From: Bondarzewia mesenterica
Lineage: Eukaryota; Basidiomycota; Agaricomycetes; Russulales; Bondarzewiaceae
Assembly: GCA_004802705.1 (NCBI GenBank)
Contig: SGPL01000090.1
Coordinates: forward strand, 16,989-80,988
DNA: 64,000 nucleotides
Direction of reading: 5' to 3'
Positions 45,735 through 57,809 of this stretch are shown one piece after another. Below the pieces are notes generated by a model. It did not search any database. It was not told where the DNA came from and saw nothing but the letters and a program-made list of their open reading frames with translations. Both the position numbers and the translations under genes were made by a program. The first letter of the stretch is position 1. Every line of letters starts with the position of its first letter.

Positions 45735-48110
45735 TCTATAGGCAAGCTAGCTGTTTCTTCTCTCTTACTGTCGCTGTCGTTCTAGCTGCTTGTCGCCTGT
45801 TTGTTGTTAATACCATCTATGTCCTGTAGCTGTCATGTCCTAATTATTCTGGTTTCACGCAATCGTATTTCATGATTTTATCTGTTTTTTCTTTTCAGCT
45901 GCATGAGGAACCACCACTGCCTGAGTTGGTTCAGCGAGAGCTGTTCATCTGAGATCGGGCCAGTCCGGTGCGAAATCCGTGGCTGAGACGACGTGCTGCG
46001 AGGAACAAACAGCTTTGTCTCAGGCTTGGCTGCGCGATTTTGTTTATATGACCTCTTGTTCATACTTATTGACTTCTTCGCTCTTCCCCACTCATTAAAA
46101 GATACCCGTCTCCAATCTCCAATTCATGCCAATACTCGCGTATCTCAGGCTCCTCATCACTCTGGACAGACTCCGCCATGAGCGTGTCATCACCCTCATC
46201 TGTCTGCATGCTATCGTCAGCCCCACGCTCGCTTCTGCGATTCAAGTGGTGTGCTCAGCATCTCAATGCAATAAATTATTTTATTACTTCCCCCCCCCTT
46301 AATCATCGCATACATCGGAATCTGTTTGCATTTCTCCTAGTTTTTTCTTATCGAACAGAAAAAATAGCCTGAAGCGGGGATGGATGGATTGGCGAGTGGG
46401 TCTGGAGTAGGATGGCTAGCGCCGGCTACGAATCGGCGCCAGAGGAAAAATGAGAATGTATGTTGAAAACTTCCAGTTGCTCTGTGCCTAACAAATGGCG
46501 GGTTTGTTAAGCGGCAATCTGAAAAGCAGAGCAAAAAAAAGATACTACAAGGTACAGTGAGTAACAAAATAAGTGAAAGTGAGGACCGTAGCACCTATTT
46601 CCGTCGAGGGGTCAAAGGGTCAAGAGACTGAAGTGCAAAGCCCTACATGGCGGAGTGCTAGTAGTCCGGCCAACGTCCTGCTATCAGTGTCGTTCCCCTT
46701 TTCACCGTTCTTTTTATCGAGATCCTTACCCATCCACATGTAGTCTCGGTGGGCCTGTGTTTTACTGTACAGGTTATGGAGTACTAGTACAGCGAACGTC
46801 CCACTTACCGTACTGTACCATCGCTCTACTACAAAGATAGTCAGTCAGTTCTAATTCATCAGGAGTTCATGTGCGCACGCGCGACACCGAGACGCACCCC
46901 AAACTGAAAGCGAACAATTGAGGAAGACGAAAGCAGAAGGAGAAAAAGGAGAAAAAAAAAAGCGGACGGCGCGCTCACCATGCTGACACTGCGCCTTCCA
47001 AACCTTATCCTACCGATCTTAGGAGCGGACGGCGGCTGCGGAAAAGATGTAGAACGAGGCAGCACTGGTGGTGGAGTGGCGACAATGAGGTTTGCGAGGA
47101 CGATATCCGCAAAAGTGAAGGCGCGCGTGTGCCTCGTGGAGGGGGGGGGGAGCTGCAACAGCTGTGGTGGGCATCATCCGAATCGGAATCCCGAGTCCTC
47201 ATCCGCTTCCTCTCGGAGCAGGAGAATCCATTGAAATGTCACCCGCGAACATAGCTGGTCTGTCATAGGCAGGGCCTATGTGACAAGAGCGATGCGATGA
47301 GAATTGAGTGTGTATCCGTGCTACTACTATCCTCTGTTTGCTACTACTGTCCTCTGTTTGCTACTACTGTCCTCTGTTTGTGGACTGCGTTTCATATTGT
47401 GAAAGATCAGCCATCAGCTCTCCAGTTGCTTGTGTGACGGAAACTTCTCGCCTCATCTACCAAGCGTTGACGAGGATGGCACCGTACGGAAGGACGCAGG
47501 GCATGCACTCGGTTTCTGGCGACGATGATATGACCTACATATATAATTCTGTGCACAAGCGAAGTGTCAGCCGAAAGACACAAAGAGGGGGAGGAGGAAC
47601 TTACCCAGTGAAACATATGGCTTTGTTGTCGTCACCTGGCAGCTGCTCGACGGCAGACATCGCGGTCTCGGGAACGTGGTACTCTGTTAATAAACCATCG
47701 GTTCGCCATGGCCGCCAACAGCCATTATTTAAGGCGTTGCGCGACGACTGTGAATAGAAGGGGGCAGCTACACGGCGTTCAGCCTTCATGGGTACAGATC
47801 TCGCTCACTCGAAAGCTCCGTATTCCGGCGAACGGCCATTACGACTATCGTATGTTCAGCATTCATCTGAGGCGAGCCTGAGACTCACGAGCGATGATTG
47901 AGGCGCGAGAGGACGGAGAAAGAGTCGCACCTCCGCGAGCGGTGAGGCAGCTCATGATGCAAGTTTGAAGTAACAAGGAGGAACCGAGTCGACATTCCTT
48001 TTTTGGCAGTATGCATGACCGTGACTGAGGAGGTCCTCTTTTCTTGTCTACAATCCACATCGCTTTCACCAAACCGCTCACACTCACATACAAATCACTG
48101 GACAAAACGA
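45735..48110. other. long intergenic stretch with simple repeats, no gene recognised
   Basis: About 2.4 kb. It contains homopolymer runs (C-run near 46291-46300, G-run at 47141-47150), a 20-bp triplicate repeat (47321-47380) and several minus-strand open frames (for example 47789-47601, followed by a GTAAGT donor). None shows a recognisable protein motif. Confidence 0.45.
47321..47380. repeat. 20-bp tandem repeat, three copies
   Basis: Unit ctactactgtcctctgtttg, three head-to-tail copies at 47321-47340, 47341-47360 and 47361-47380. The second and third are identical; the first differs by one base (A for G at the ninth position). Confidence 0.95.
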
Positions 48111-48963
48111 ATGTCCACGCACTCTCATCAACATGCGCACGGACATGACCACCAGCACGAACATCATTCTCTCGCAGAGCTCAACGCGCAGCACTTTGAC
48201 GCCCAAGCCCATACCTACGACGAGCTGCCCTCAGTCCAAGAACTTACGCGACGGTTGTCAGCCTCGATGCTCGAGGCGTACGCGTTCGACGAGGACAGGA
48301 CGGTCGTCATGGACTTTGCCTGCGGAACAGGTAAGTATTCCATCCCTCCGTCTTCGTCTTTCGTCTTCTCTCTCCAGCATCGTACATCTGTTAGGTCTCG
48401 TCTCTCGCGCACTCGCACTTCACGCCAAGACGCTCGTGGGCGTCGATATTAGCCAGGGCATGGTCGACCAGTATAATTTACGCGCCACCAATCAGGGAAT
48501 ACCGCCCGAGGAAATGCGGGCCATGCGTGTTGAGCTGAAGGGCGAGGAGAGTGAGCTGGAGGTATTGGGCGGGCAGCGGTTCGATGTGGTCGTCGTGAGC
48601 ACCCATTACTTCAGCCTTTTCACTCCCTTGATGTTTGGCCCTTCTCCTTGGTAGTGCTCGATGGCGTATCACCACTTCGCGTCGATCAACGACGTGTCGC
48701 GCACGCTTGCGTACTTCCTGAAGCCCAGTGGTGTTCTCCTCGTAACGGATATCATGGAGTCGGTCGATGGTAAGGCTATTATCCCCGAGAACCACCAACA
48801 CATCGTCGCACATGCTGCTGGCCTCGGGCAATCTGCGATGCGCACTGCCTTTGAGAGTGCCGGTCTCGGTGGGTTTGAGTACACCAAGGCGACGAGTGCG
48901 CTCAAGGAGGGTAGGAATGTGGATTTTTTCATCGCCAAGGGCGTCAAACCCGATGCTATGTAA
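48111..48963 (+). CDS. class I SAM-dependent methyltransferase with His-rich N-terminus
   Basis: Three exons (48111-48330, 48395-48594, 48655-48963) sum to 729 nt, 242 residues. A Rossmann-type SAM fold is shown by motif I (VVMDFACGTG), the acidic loop (LVGVDISQGMVDQYN), FDVVVCSMAYHHF (motif IV) and FLKPSGVLLVTDIME. The C-terminus ends NVDFFIAKGVKP. The type resembles small-molecule methyltransferases (UbiE/MenG-like); the substrate is unknown. The first 19 residues contain nine His, mostly alternating (HSHQHAHGHDHQHEHH), a possible metal-binding extension. An in-frame start 108 nt upstream is possible, but the ATG at 48111 directly precedes the His tract and fits better. Confidence 0.9.
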
Positions 48964-50167
48964 AGACGAGTAGGGGATTTTGTGCTGGAGTTCATTTGGA
49001 ATTTGAAAGGTCAGTGTAGGATACAATTGATGGACGTGCAATCATTGGATACCAAGTGCAAAGGACAGACGGGCGTGCGTACTGATGATGTGTGAATGAT
49101 ACAATAGGTCGCTGTTGCGGCGAAGCGCTCGTTTATTCGGTCAGGTGTGTCCCGACTACCGTTCATCCTCGGACCACACAAGATGCAGACTAGTGTCGTT
49201 TCTTGTTCGCACCAATCCCGGTCTATTTCTGTTGGGCGGTTCGTCACTTGGAAGAGTCATACTGATCCCTTCCCGCGTTGGATACCTGGATGACAGCAGC
49301 GCGCCAACTTACCCGCGCCGCTTCCCCCAAGGAGATTTGAGCGAGCGATCCCGCTACAGAGTACATATGGCGTCAGCTCTGCCGCGTTGCGATACTCGAA
49401 CACTCGGGGCCTCGGGCCTTCGGGTTCGCCTCTAGTTCGCCTCTAGTCTTAATCCTCATCCAGTGCAACTAATGTAGCACCCCGGAAAGGATGTCAATCG
49501 CGTTGCATTTGACAGACACTGCTTCCATGGACTGGATCAGACTAGCACCCATATTGTCAGGTTTGGCCACTCTTGGGCCCGCAGTGGCCAGCAATGGGCC
49601 GGAGGTTAGTTCGGAACTTCTCGAACAAGCAACATTGTAATTCAGAGAATTCCCGGAGGAGTTTGTTTGACCAATTGCGAATTTGCTCGACATCCGCGCC
49701 TCTGTTCTCGTGTTTGGCGCGATTCTGAGCATTGATTGAAATCAAACTGAGTTGCGAGTGCGCGTCTTGAAGGAAGAAAAGTCATCACGTGTGCCCGGAA
49801 AATCGACGGTTGCAGTCAAGTTGAAACGCCCGCACCGGAGCCTCTCACAGCATGTGGCCCATCCACGAAATTTATATTCGGTGCGTGGCCATCCCCAGCT
49901 TGACTGGAAACAAACACCATTAAATCTCCTCATTGACCTTCACTCCACTGTCCCACTCCAGAAGAGCGTGTTGAACGTGCCTTCTGATTCCGAGCTCTGT
50001 TACATATCTGGCAGTCTCCTTCCAAAACAGTTCCCAGCCCGCGCCTACCGTGGCCTCGAGGCTGCAAGTCATAACCTACCGGCGCGGACGTAAGGGTGAA
50101 CTCGATCACAAGGCTGGGTCTACGCGGCGCTATTTATTGGGCTCTCGCCCGCTTGAGCGCGTGGAGG
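48964..50167. other. intergenic; possible 5' exon of the PP2C gene
   Basis: About 1.2 kb with no recognisable gene. The PP2C frame is open from about 50096 but without an ATG before 50168, so a mitochondrial-targeting first exon may lie here. A short duplicated ttcgcctctag (near 49424-49445) is the only repeat seen. Confidence 0.4.
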
Positions 50168-51713
50168 ATGAATGCCCTTACGCGCTCACAGGCGCATCCC
50201 GCGGAAGTCAAGAGCGAGAGTGTGGGGAAGACGGTGGAGGTGGAGGTAGACGGGTCGCATGACGCGCCGGCCAAGTACGCGTTCGTATCGCTCACAGAAG
50301 ACGAGGTGAGCACGCGGCTCGACGCGCTTGCCCATCCGAGAAGGAAGGTGTTCGATGCTGCGCGTGGTCGGAAGGCGGATAGCGTGACGTTCCAGCCGTG
50401 TCAGGCGTATAGCTCACAGGACCGATACGTTGTGAAAGAGCTGGAGGTCCACGGGAAGAAGTGGACTTTCACTGGTGTATTTGATGGTGCGCGCACTCTT
50501 CCTCGACGTTCTCGCGTCTCGCTTCTCACGCTGTTCGATGTCTGGGTGACACGACGACAGGCCATCTCGGCGATGCCACAGTAGAACATACCGCGTACCA
50601 CCTCCCGATCATCGTCACCGAATTCCTGCATAAAGTCATCACGGGACCGTTCACGCCAGCACCCGCGTTCGAGGTCATCTCGGACATCTTGTCGCGCGCG
50701 ATCACATCTTTTGACGATGCCATCGCTGGCGACGTGTTGGAACTGTTCCCTGGAGGGATTGATTCGCTCCCGGAGCGCTCGAACGAGGAGATCCGGAGCG
50801 TCGTCAACGACTACTATGATGGCGGCCAGAATTACCACAAGGCCAAGTTGTGCATGTATGGGACCACGGCGCTCGTCGCGCTCGTGGATCCAGACTATCA
50901 GCATCTGTGGGTGGCCAACCTTGGAGACTCCGAAGCCGGTAGGCCATTTTCTATGTCCTCGATCTCTATTTCTCATATTCCGTTTTTTCTTTGGCCTGAA
51001 GTTCTGGTATCTCCGACTGCCAGCGGACAATGGACCTTTGAGATCCTGAATGACATCCACAACGGCGAGAACGACTCCGAGATCGAGCGCGTTATGCGAG
51101 ACCACCCGGGCGAATCCGAGTGCGTTCTCGATGGTCGCGTCCTCGGTGCCATTGCCCCTTTCCGCTGTAAGGATCTCGTTCTTCGTATCCTTTCCAACCT
51201 AGAGTTTGAATTGTTCGGGTTACTCTAGGTATCGGTGATGCGCCGTTTAAGCAGCCTGCGTTGTTCACGCGTCGAATACTGTACAATTTGTACCCTGGTA
51301 TACCGGACTCCAGTCCATGGGACAACTTCCTCAACCGGAATCTTACCCCGCCTTACATCTCCTCGCATCCCGAAGTCGTTCATCGACCCCTCTCGCGGCC
51401 GCACGGCTTGACCAACGGTCAGGGCAGGAAGACACCTTCATCGTTTTTGATTCTCGCTACGGACGGCTTGACGGCGTTGTATGATGGGTTTGAACGTGAG
51501 GAGATGGCGCGCGAGTGCACAAGGCACATCGGAGCTGCGCTGTCTGCTGCTGCGTCCCGAGGGACTGGGGAAGTTGATGGGCAGAACTTGGCTCTCGAAC
51601 TGTTGCGGCAAGCCCTCGGAGGCGACGACCTCATCAAAGTCTCACAAATGTTGACGTTGGATATGGAGCGGCCTTGGATGGATGACACGACCATCGTGGT
51701 CCAGGCCTTGTGA
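50168..51713 (+). CDS. PP2C-type protein phosphatase, pyruvate-dehydrogenase-phosphatase-like
   Basis: Metal-dependent Ser/Thr phosphatase. Exons 50168-50486, 50561-50938, 51002-51166 and 51229-51713. Metal-binding and catalytic motifs are all visible: TGVFDGHLGDATVEHTA (FDGHxG), LWVANLGDSEA, VLGAIAPFRCIGDAPFK, FLILATDGLTALYDGF and the final DDTTIVVQAL. The insert with LMLTRRILYNLYPG-type sequence (FTRRILYNLYPG, PPYISSHPEVVHRPL) is typical of the mitochondrial pyruvate dehydrogenase phosphatase branch, so a mitochondrial role is likely. The chosen start is the first in-frame ATG; a targeting peptide upstream is probably missing from this model. Confidence 0.87.
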
Positions 51714-52530
51714 TTTTCCTTCTTTTTTTCCCTCTGCACCGTGCAAGGTATACCCTACACCTTTTCTTTTAATGTTAACACTCGCTTTCCAGAACTCGTG
51801 CATGCGCTCTCCCCGCTCTCGTCATTGATATTGATACCTTAGCCCCTCGTCGTTAGTATTCGCTCTCCTGATTCATTTTTTTTTTGCTTGTACAGGCATG
51901 TCTTGGTTATTTGGGATCTCTCGTAATTCGAAGCTATGTTTTATATTTTTTAGTTGAGCAGCGTCGGTTTCTTTCACATATTGATATCTCCCGTAGCATA
52001 CAGTAGATTTAGTCGTAATTCCTGTTTTGCCCACCCACCCTCCTTTGTTTACCCCGAATTTATTTCCAAAACTTGGTCTCGTACGAAGACCCGCCGGGGT
52101 TTGGATCGAACCTATCCAAAACTCGGAAGAGCTCCGTCGTGAGTTTCCTTTTTGAGTGAATCTTGCGTTACATAAGCGTTCGCCCCTGGGTCACCAGCTT
52201 GAGCTGTCAGTCTGTCTTAACGGTCATCCTCGTCGTTAGTTCCATCATGACCTTTTTCTCGTCTGCCCGGGTACATCTCTACATTGCGGAACACGGTCGG
52301 CCCATTATGTCCAGCAACTGCGGGCTGTGCGCAGCAGCGCTGACAATCCCGACGTACTCCGCAGCCATGATAATTTTGCTGACCTCCGAAGGCCGATGGG
52401 GCTCTGGATATGGCGTAGCGCCCGGATGCTAAAGCTCCTCTTTGTCTTTTGCGCTCACCATAATACTTGCTCTTTTTGAACTGCGAACACCTACAGACTA
52501 TTTCCCTTTACTTTTGACGCAGAGCGACTC
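51714..52530. other. intergenic, no gene recognised
   Basis: About 820 bp between two plus-strand genes. The sequence just ahead of the epsin start (52440-52530) is CT-rich and AT-rich leader. No other feature. Confidence 0.45.
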
Positions 52531-54315
52531 ATGGCTCTCGCACATGCGAGCAAGAGCGCTCTCCGTGCGGCAAAGAACATCACACATGGGTACTCGGACA
52601 CGGAGGCGAAGGTCCGTGCTACGACGAGTAACGAATCGTTGCCACCCAACGGACAGCAGATGTACGAGATTTCGGTGTTGTCGTATAACCAGTGCGTCCG
52701 ACTTTCTTTGACTATGACATTAGGACGGACAATTTGACCGAGAGGTTTGTAGGCTCGACTTCGTAGAAATAATGGAAATTCTTGACAAGCGATTGAATGA
52801 CAAAGGAAAGTACTGGCGTCATGTATACAAGGTGTGCGGTGCTTCTTCCCTCTATGCTACTGCGCATTCATCATCTCATCTGTGTTCCCGACGCAGGCAC
52901 TTGTCCTCGTAGATTACCTCTTACATAGCGGTTCACCTGCTGTAGCATCCTATTTCCGCCACAACCTCTACATCATCAAGACCCTTTGCGAGTTCCAGCA
53001 TATCGACGATGACGGTCGAGATGTCGGGAAAGACGTCCGCATACGCGCACGTGATATTACCCGACTGCTGAGTGACGACATACGTTTGGCGGAGGAGAGG
53101 CGGCGCCGGCGGCAGATGCATGATAGGATGCTGGGAAGGCCGAGTCGTGAAGGGAGAGGGGAGGGGGATGACAGTGAAGATATGCGGAGGGCGTTGGAAG
53201 CGAGTAGGAGGGGTAAGGATAATAAGGGGAAGACGAATGAGGAGAAGGACATGGAGCGTGCGTTGAAGCTGAGTGTCGAGGAGGAGAAAGAGAGGAAGAG
53301 AAGGCTGGCGGAGAAGGGGATGGAAGATGCGCTGTTCGACGACAGTCAGCAGATGTACGTGTACTATACCGTTTCCGGTCCATCTCTTCCTTCGTGCATA
53401 CTGATGTTCGCTATCAGAGACTCAAACTCACTCATCGACACGTCTATCTCAAATTCACCCGCTCAACAATTGCAGCCTCAATACACTCAGCTTCAACCGC
53501 AATTCACGCAACTCCAGCCGCAATACACCCAGCTGCAGCCCCAGTTCACCCAACTTCAGCCACAACTCACTCAGCTTCAGCCGCAATATACCCAACTTCA
53601 ACCGCAATACACACAGTTCGCATTGCAGCCTCAGTACACTCAGATGCAAATTCAACCACAGCATACGGTGCAGCCTCAGTATACAGCGTACGATCCTTAC
53701 AGTCAGCAAGCGCAGTACGAGGCACTTCTGCAGGTGAGGACGTTTTGTCATTATCCTTGGATGTGTCTGGTCTGATTACTGTTTCCCCTTCTAGCAACAA
53801 CAGAGTCAGGTGGCGCCCCGCGCGCTGATGCCACAATTGACTGCCTTTGGGTAAGCACAAGTTGTGTGGAGAATTTTAGGAGATAGGTTGCTGACTGACC
53901 GATCGCGTGCTACCATTCAGATCAAACAATCCGTTTGCGCCCCCTTCGTCACCCGTGACTTCCCATGCGACTGCTGTGTCCACACCGGGGCTGACATACC
54001 GCGCTTCTACCTCCTCATCGAACGCTTCGACACGCCCTCCTGTTACACCGGACACGATTGCGATCGGTGCTCGAGAGGAAAATGCACGCCTCGCGGAGCT
54101 GTTCTCTGCTAGGACGGGGAGTACGGACGAGGGTGTGGATACGTTCGGGAACGTCGGTGCCCTCAGGTGAGCATCCTTTTACTCGAGATTTTGTGGATTA
54201 TCGCTGAGTTGGTTTCCAAAGGTTTGCTGGTGCGGCGTATGACGAGCTAGGCAGACAGAAGACCGGTCAAGTTGGGAATCAAAGGACCGGACAATCTACG
54301 GATCCCTTTGCCTGA
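52531..54315 (+). CDS. epsin-type ENTH-domain endocytic adaptor
   Basis: Clathrin adaptor that binds PI(4,5)P2 with its ENTH domain and bends the plasma membrane during endocytosis. Seven exons (52531-52691, 52753-52831, 52897-53354, 53418-53733, 53795-53850, 53921-54166, 54222-54315) sum to 1410 nt, 469 residues. ENTH landmarks: ALRAAKNITHGYSDTEAKVR, IMEILDKRLNDKGKYWRHVY, ALVLVDYLLHSGS, YIIKTLCEFQHIDDDGRDVG and DITRLLSDD. Two ubiquitin-interacting motifs follow (EDMRRALEAS and KDMERALKLSVEEE). Then comes a striking Q/P repeat (LQPQYTQ units) and an NPF motif (SNNPFAPP) for EH-domain partners. It ends TDPFA. Start at 52531 (MALAHASKSALRAAK) is the natural ENTH start. Confidence 0.92.
53470..53690 (+). 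repeat. heptad LQPQ(Y/F)TQ protein repeat in the epsin gene
   Basis: About ten imperfect copies of a 21-bp unit coding LQPQYTQ or LQPQFTQ, degenerating at the right end (MQIQPQHTV, QPQYTA). Base differences between units are mostly synonymous or Y/F swaps. Confidence 0.9.
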
Positions 54316-55063
54316 TCGCCGCAAGTCGTCAGCTTAAACTGTATTTCGATAGATCCACCTGTTCAGTATGGTTCTCTCTTCTACGTAATTGCGCTCACAT
54401 ATCTATTGTCCCTAATATGACTCCCATAGACCTGCATTTCTAGCATGGTCTCTTGCTCTCTCTTGTATACTCATTGACACTCTCCCTGGATTGGTGGAGG
54501 CTCATCGAACATCTCCTCTCCTACTCTGCACTATACTGTACTGTATTCGGAGTTCTCTCAACTGTCTTGCTCTGCTTCTACCGTCCTGTGCTTGTCGTCA
54601 CTGGTCAGGTACCACTTGACTCAGGTTTGGCTGCTGTATTCTATCCCTTTCTTTCCTGCGTGTACTTTTTTTGTACGGTAATGGAACAAGATCAATTTTT
54701 ATTGCGATGTCGTACCAGTGAGCTTGTAAATGCTACGTAGCGCACATGGTGTAGTGTCACTGAAACTCCGAATGCGATACGCACTAAGCTGCAGTGTGCA
54801 CTGCATATGCGCATGCGAAGATGTGGATGTCCTGGGAAAGACAGAGCACACACACTGTGTACACAACTAAGCAGCTGAATGTCGTCGCAACAGTTCTCTC
54901 ACTGCGGTCGAAGCTGAAGCTCGGATGCATCGCGCAGTATTACTGGCTTTATTACATAATCTGTAAGAAAAAAAACCTTAAATTCAGCCCTTCTGCAATT
55001 TCTCACCCTCTTCTTCTCATCCCACCTCCCTCGACCACAGTTTCTCATTATTCTTCATCTATC
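54316..55063. other. intergenic, no gene recognised
   Basis: About 750 bp; 3' region of the epsin gene and upstream region of calcipressin, with a CT-rich leader at about 55000-55060. Confidence 0.45.
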
Positions 55064-55869
55064 ATGCCGGGCCGTATTATAGACATGTCATCGTCGCCGA
55101 CATCGCAGTCACCTCCGCACTCATCGACACCCCAATTGACCAACACCCTTGTCATCACGTCGCTCCCACCGCCCCTTTTCCACCCATTCGTCCTTGAGGC
55201 GTTGCGGGACCACTTTGCTACTTACGGCGAGCTTCATGCGTGGGCGCCCATCCGCGCATTCGCCAGAATCATTTTGGTGTACAGGGAGGCGACCGATGCG
55301 GAAATGGCCAAGACGCACTGCGATGGGTTGGTTATCGAGGCGACGTCCGAGACGTAAGCATTTTTCCTATTGTTTTTTTCACGTCTTTCTCATGCGGTCG
55401 ATTGAACGAATTTTTTTTCGTGCTCAGAGCGGAATTTACACTTCGCGTGTACCGAGGGGACCCTACGCCCATTACGGACGCCCCGACACATGGTTTCGAC
55501 CCAAAATACCTCCGCCCTCCTGCGATAGAGAAGAATTTCCTTATCTCGCCCCCAGGTTCGCCGCCGGTGGGCTGGGAGCCCATCCAGGAAGAACCACCGA
55601 ACAGCGCGCCGCTTGCTGATGACATCATGGCGGCATTGCGCAAGCTGCAACTTGCAGAGCGCGCACACCACGGGGGTGGTTCGAATATCGAGGTGCTGGT
55701 GCACCCCGAAGACGGCGCGGGCATCGGTGTGTACGTTGAGAGTTGCGACGATGAGGATGAAGTGAGTGTGGAGGGAGATTGGGAGTATGGCGAGGATAAC
55801 CCGTCCAGGATGCAGTGGAAGCCAGCGCCCACAGCCCTGCCGCCACACGTGCCGTGGGTTGGGGCGTAG
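55064..55869 (+). CDS. RCN1: calcipressin (regulator of calcineurin, RCAN)
   Basis: Binds and modulates the calcium-activated phosphatase calcineurin. Two exons (55064-55353, 55428-55869) sum to 732 nt, 243 residues. The N-terminal half is the RRM-like RCAN domain (NTLVITSLPPPLFHPFVLEA, LRDHFATYGELHAWAPI, FARIILVYREATDAE). The key family motif FLISPPGSPPVGWEPIQEEP follows, which carries the phosphorylatable SPPGSPP core. The tail is acidic (ESCDDEDEVSVEGDWEYGED). The ATG at 55064 was chosen; the frame is open upstream but lacks similarity. Confidence 0.93.
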
Positions 55870-56696
55870 ATGATGTCGCCTTCCATTTTGTTTTCGTCTG
55901 TGGTGAGTGTTGGCCTTACGTACTATCTCGCTTTTGGGATGATTACTTCTCAGACCTGTACCGATCCCTTGGGGATGTGCGGATTCTTCATATTGCTATA
56001 TTCGTTCTGATCCTCATCATTCATCTTCATTCATGTTTGCACGCATTGCTAACACTTCGTGCCTTTCTTGACAGTAGGTTCCTTGCCTTCCATCAACGCT
56101 GTCTTTGTATCATCGTGAGTCTTGATTCCGTTTCCAATCTCCATCCATTTTCCCTTCGCGAGATGAATATTATCAGACCTGTTCTGCCTTCTCTGTGGAG
56201 ACAACACGATATTGCCTTTTATATCTGAATTTTACCTACTTTCGCACTATTCATCCAGCTTTTTTCAACGTGGTACTGACTCTATGCAACAGATCTCGTC
56301 TGACAACCACTTTGGGTGGTTCCATCGTTTTTGTGTCTCACCTGTACTGTTATGGACTATGGATCTTCGGATATAATCATCTATGCATCGTTTGTAAATT
56401 ACACAGAGCACGCGCTTCCCATTCACAGATATATACCTTCATTTCTTTGTTACGATTGATTTTTTGCGAGGTCTATCGACGTCTATTTTCTTCGATGGTC
56501 ACATGGTGTACTGGACACAATATGCAGGACATGGGAGTTCACACACAAAGCGACTGTGGTCGTATGGGTAGACATGATTCAGTCAACTTCATGCATTGAT
56601 ACACCTACATGTTACGTTGTACAACAGCTACAGCTAAAAAACGAAAATATCAATACTGTGATGGCGATGGAACAATTGCAGCAACGAGAACTATCG
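55870..56696. other. intergenic (convergent 3' ends)
   Basis: About 830 bp between the converging calcipressin and CCDC124 genes. AT-rich, with no recognisable gene. Confidence 0.5.
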
Positions 56697-57809
56697 TTAT
56701 GCCTCCCGCAGACGATTCTCGACCGCGGCCTGCCGCTTCTTGAGGGCCTCAACCTTCTCCTCTTTGGACGCGTCATATTCGACGGTGACTTGGTTGAATC
56801 TGATAGATTGTAAGCAGCCAAGTTGAAGGTGAATCGTAAGAAAATGAGAAGACGAACGGATTGTCTGGGGACTTTTGGAATTGCTTGAATAGCAGATCCT
56901 GCATGATCTCGTCAGTATTTCCAGTACGATGGCCATCGCGCATGATCAGGGAAATCATACCTTGTATTGTTGCAAGCGCAGACCGGGGTGCTAGTGAGAA
57001 GGCGTTAAGTCGATCAGCTGCTGTGAAATTGGGAGGAATGCGTACTTCTTGTTTGAGGTTGGGCAGCTCCCGCTCCTGGTATGCTTCGAACGCAGCCTAC
57101 ACGATGCAGTGTCAGGCTGTCCACTTTCTGGAGTAAGAGATATTAAGAGCATACCTTGAATCTCCGCTGACCGTCATCAAAAGATGAAGAAATCAGTTCA
57201 TCTCCACGCGGCCTAGTAGCACACTTGACGCACCTCAGGATGCCTCTCGATCCCCGCGGCCTTACTACCAACGCTCGCCTTGTCCATCTTCGCCGTGACA
57301 ACCTCCAGTAGATCCAACGCGTTATCAATACCTGTAGCACTGAAGCTCTCCACCGGCTCGTCCCTGGTCGACACCGCCTTTGCCTCCTCAGCACCCTCAA
57401 ACGCACCTCCAGCAGCGATGGCGCCGGGTCCCGCAGGTTTCTGCTGCTTGGCAGCAGCAGCCTTCTTCGCACCCGCCTTTGGAGCGGCCTTCTTCGTCGG
57501 CGCAGAAGCCTCCTCCTCAGCAAGGAGACGCGCGTTCTCGGCTTTGCGAGCGAGCTCGGCACGTCGTCGTTCTTCTTTCTCTTCCTTGGATTTGTTGTTC
57601 TTGGGACTGTCCGCCCATTTTGAAGCTTCTGATCGTTCCTAGAGAAGATGTGCGGAGGAGGAGGGTACATAGGTTTGTGGTGGATAAAGCGAGAAATGAA
57701 GCTGAGAACGCACTGCCGCTGCTGCTGCCGCCTCCTGTTTCTTCGCCTCGTTCTCGGCTTTCTTTGCCCTCCCACTCTCTTTCTTTGCATTTCCGCCTTT
57801 AGGAGCCAT
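56697..57809 (-). CDS. CCDC124/Oxs1-family ribosome-associated protein
   Basis: Coiled-coil protein of the CCDC124 family; relatives (human CCDC124, yeast Lso2) bind idle ribosomes and aid recovery from dormancy. Seven exons (57809-57714, 57638-57234, a 12-nt microexon 57166-57155, 57096-57046, 56990-56961, 56898-56858, 56799-56697) sum to 738 nt, 245 residues. The basic N-terminus (MAPKGGNAKKESGRAKKAEN) and a long charged helix (KSKEEKEERRRAELARKAEN) are followed by an Ala/Lys linker. The conserved C-terminal block is intact: ERHPERRFKAAFEAYQE, RELPNLKQEHPGLRLQQYK and LLFKQFQKSPDNPFNQVTVE. It ends RQAAVENRLREA. Confidence 0.9.

Noticed and set aside
47407..47789. Small two-exon minus-strand gene with a GTAAGT donor
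   Set aside because: The two halves show no family resemblance and the second half is rich in Arg and Cys like random sequence; not enough to call.
53455..53751. Minus-strand Leu-rich repeat frame (LRLKLSVLRL type)
   Set aside because: It is only the antisense of the LQPQYTQ repeat of the epsin gene.
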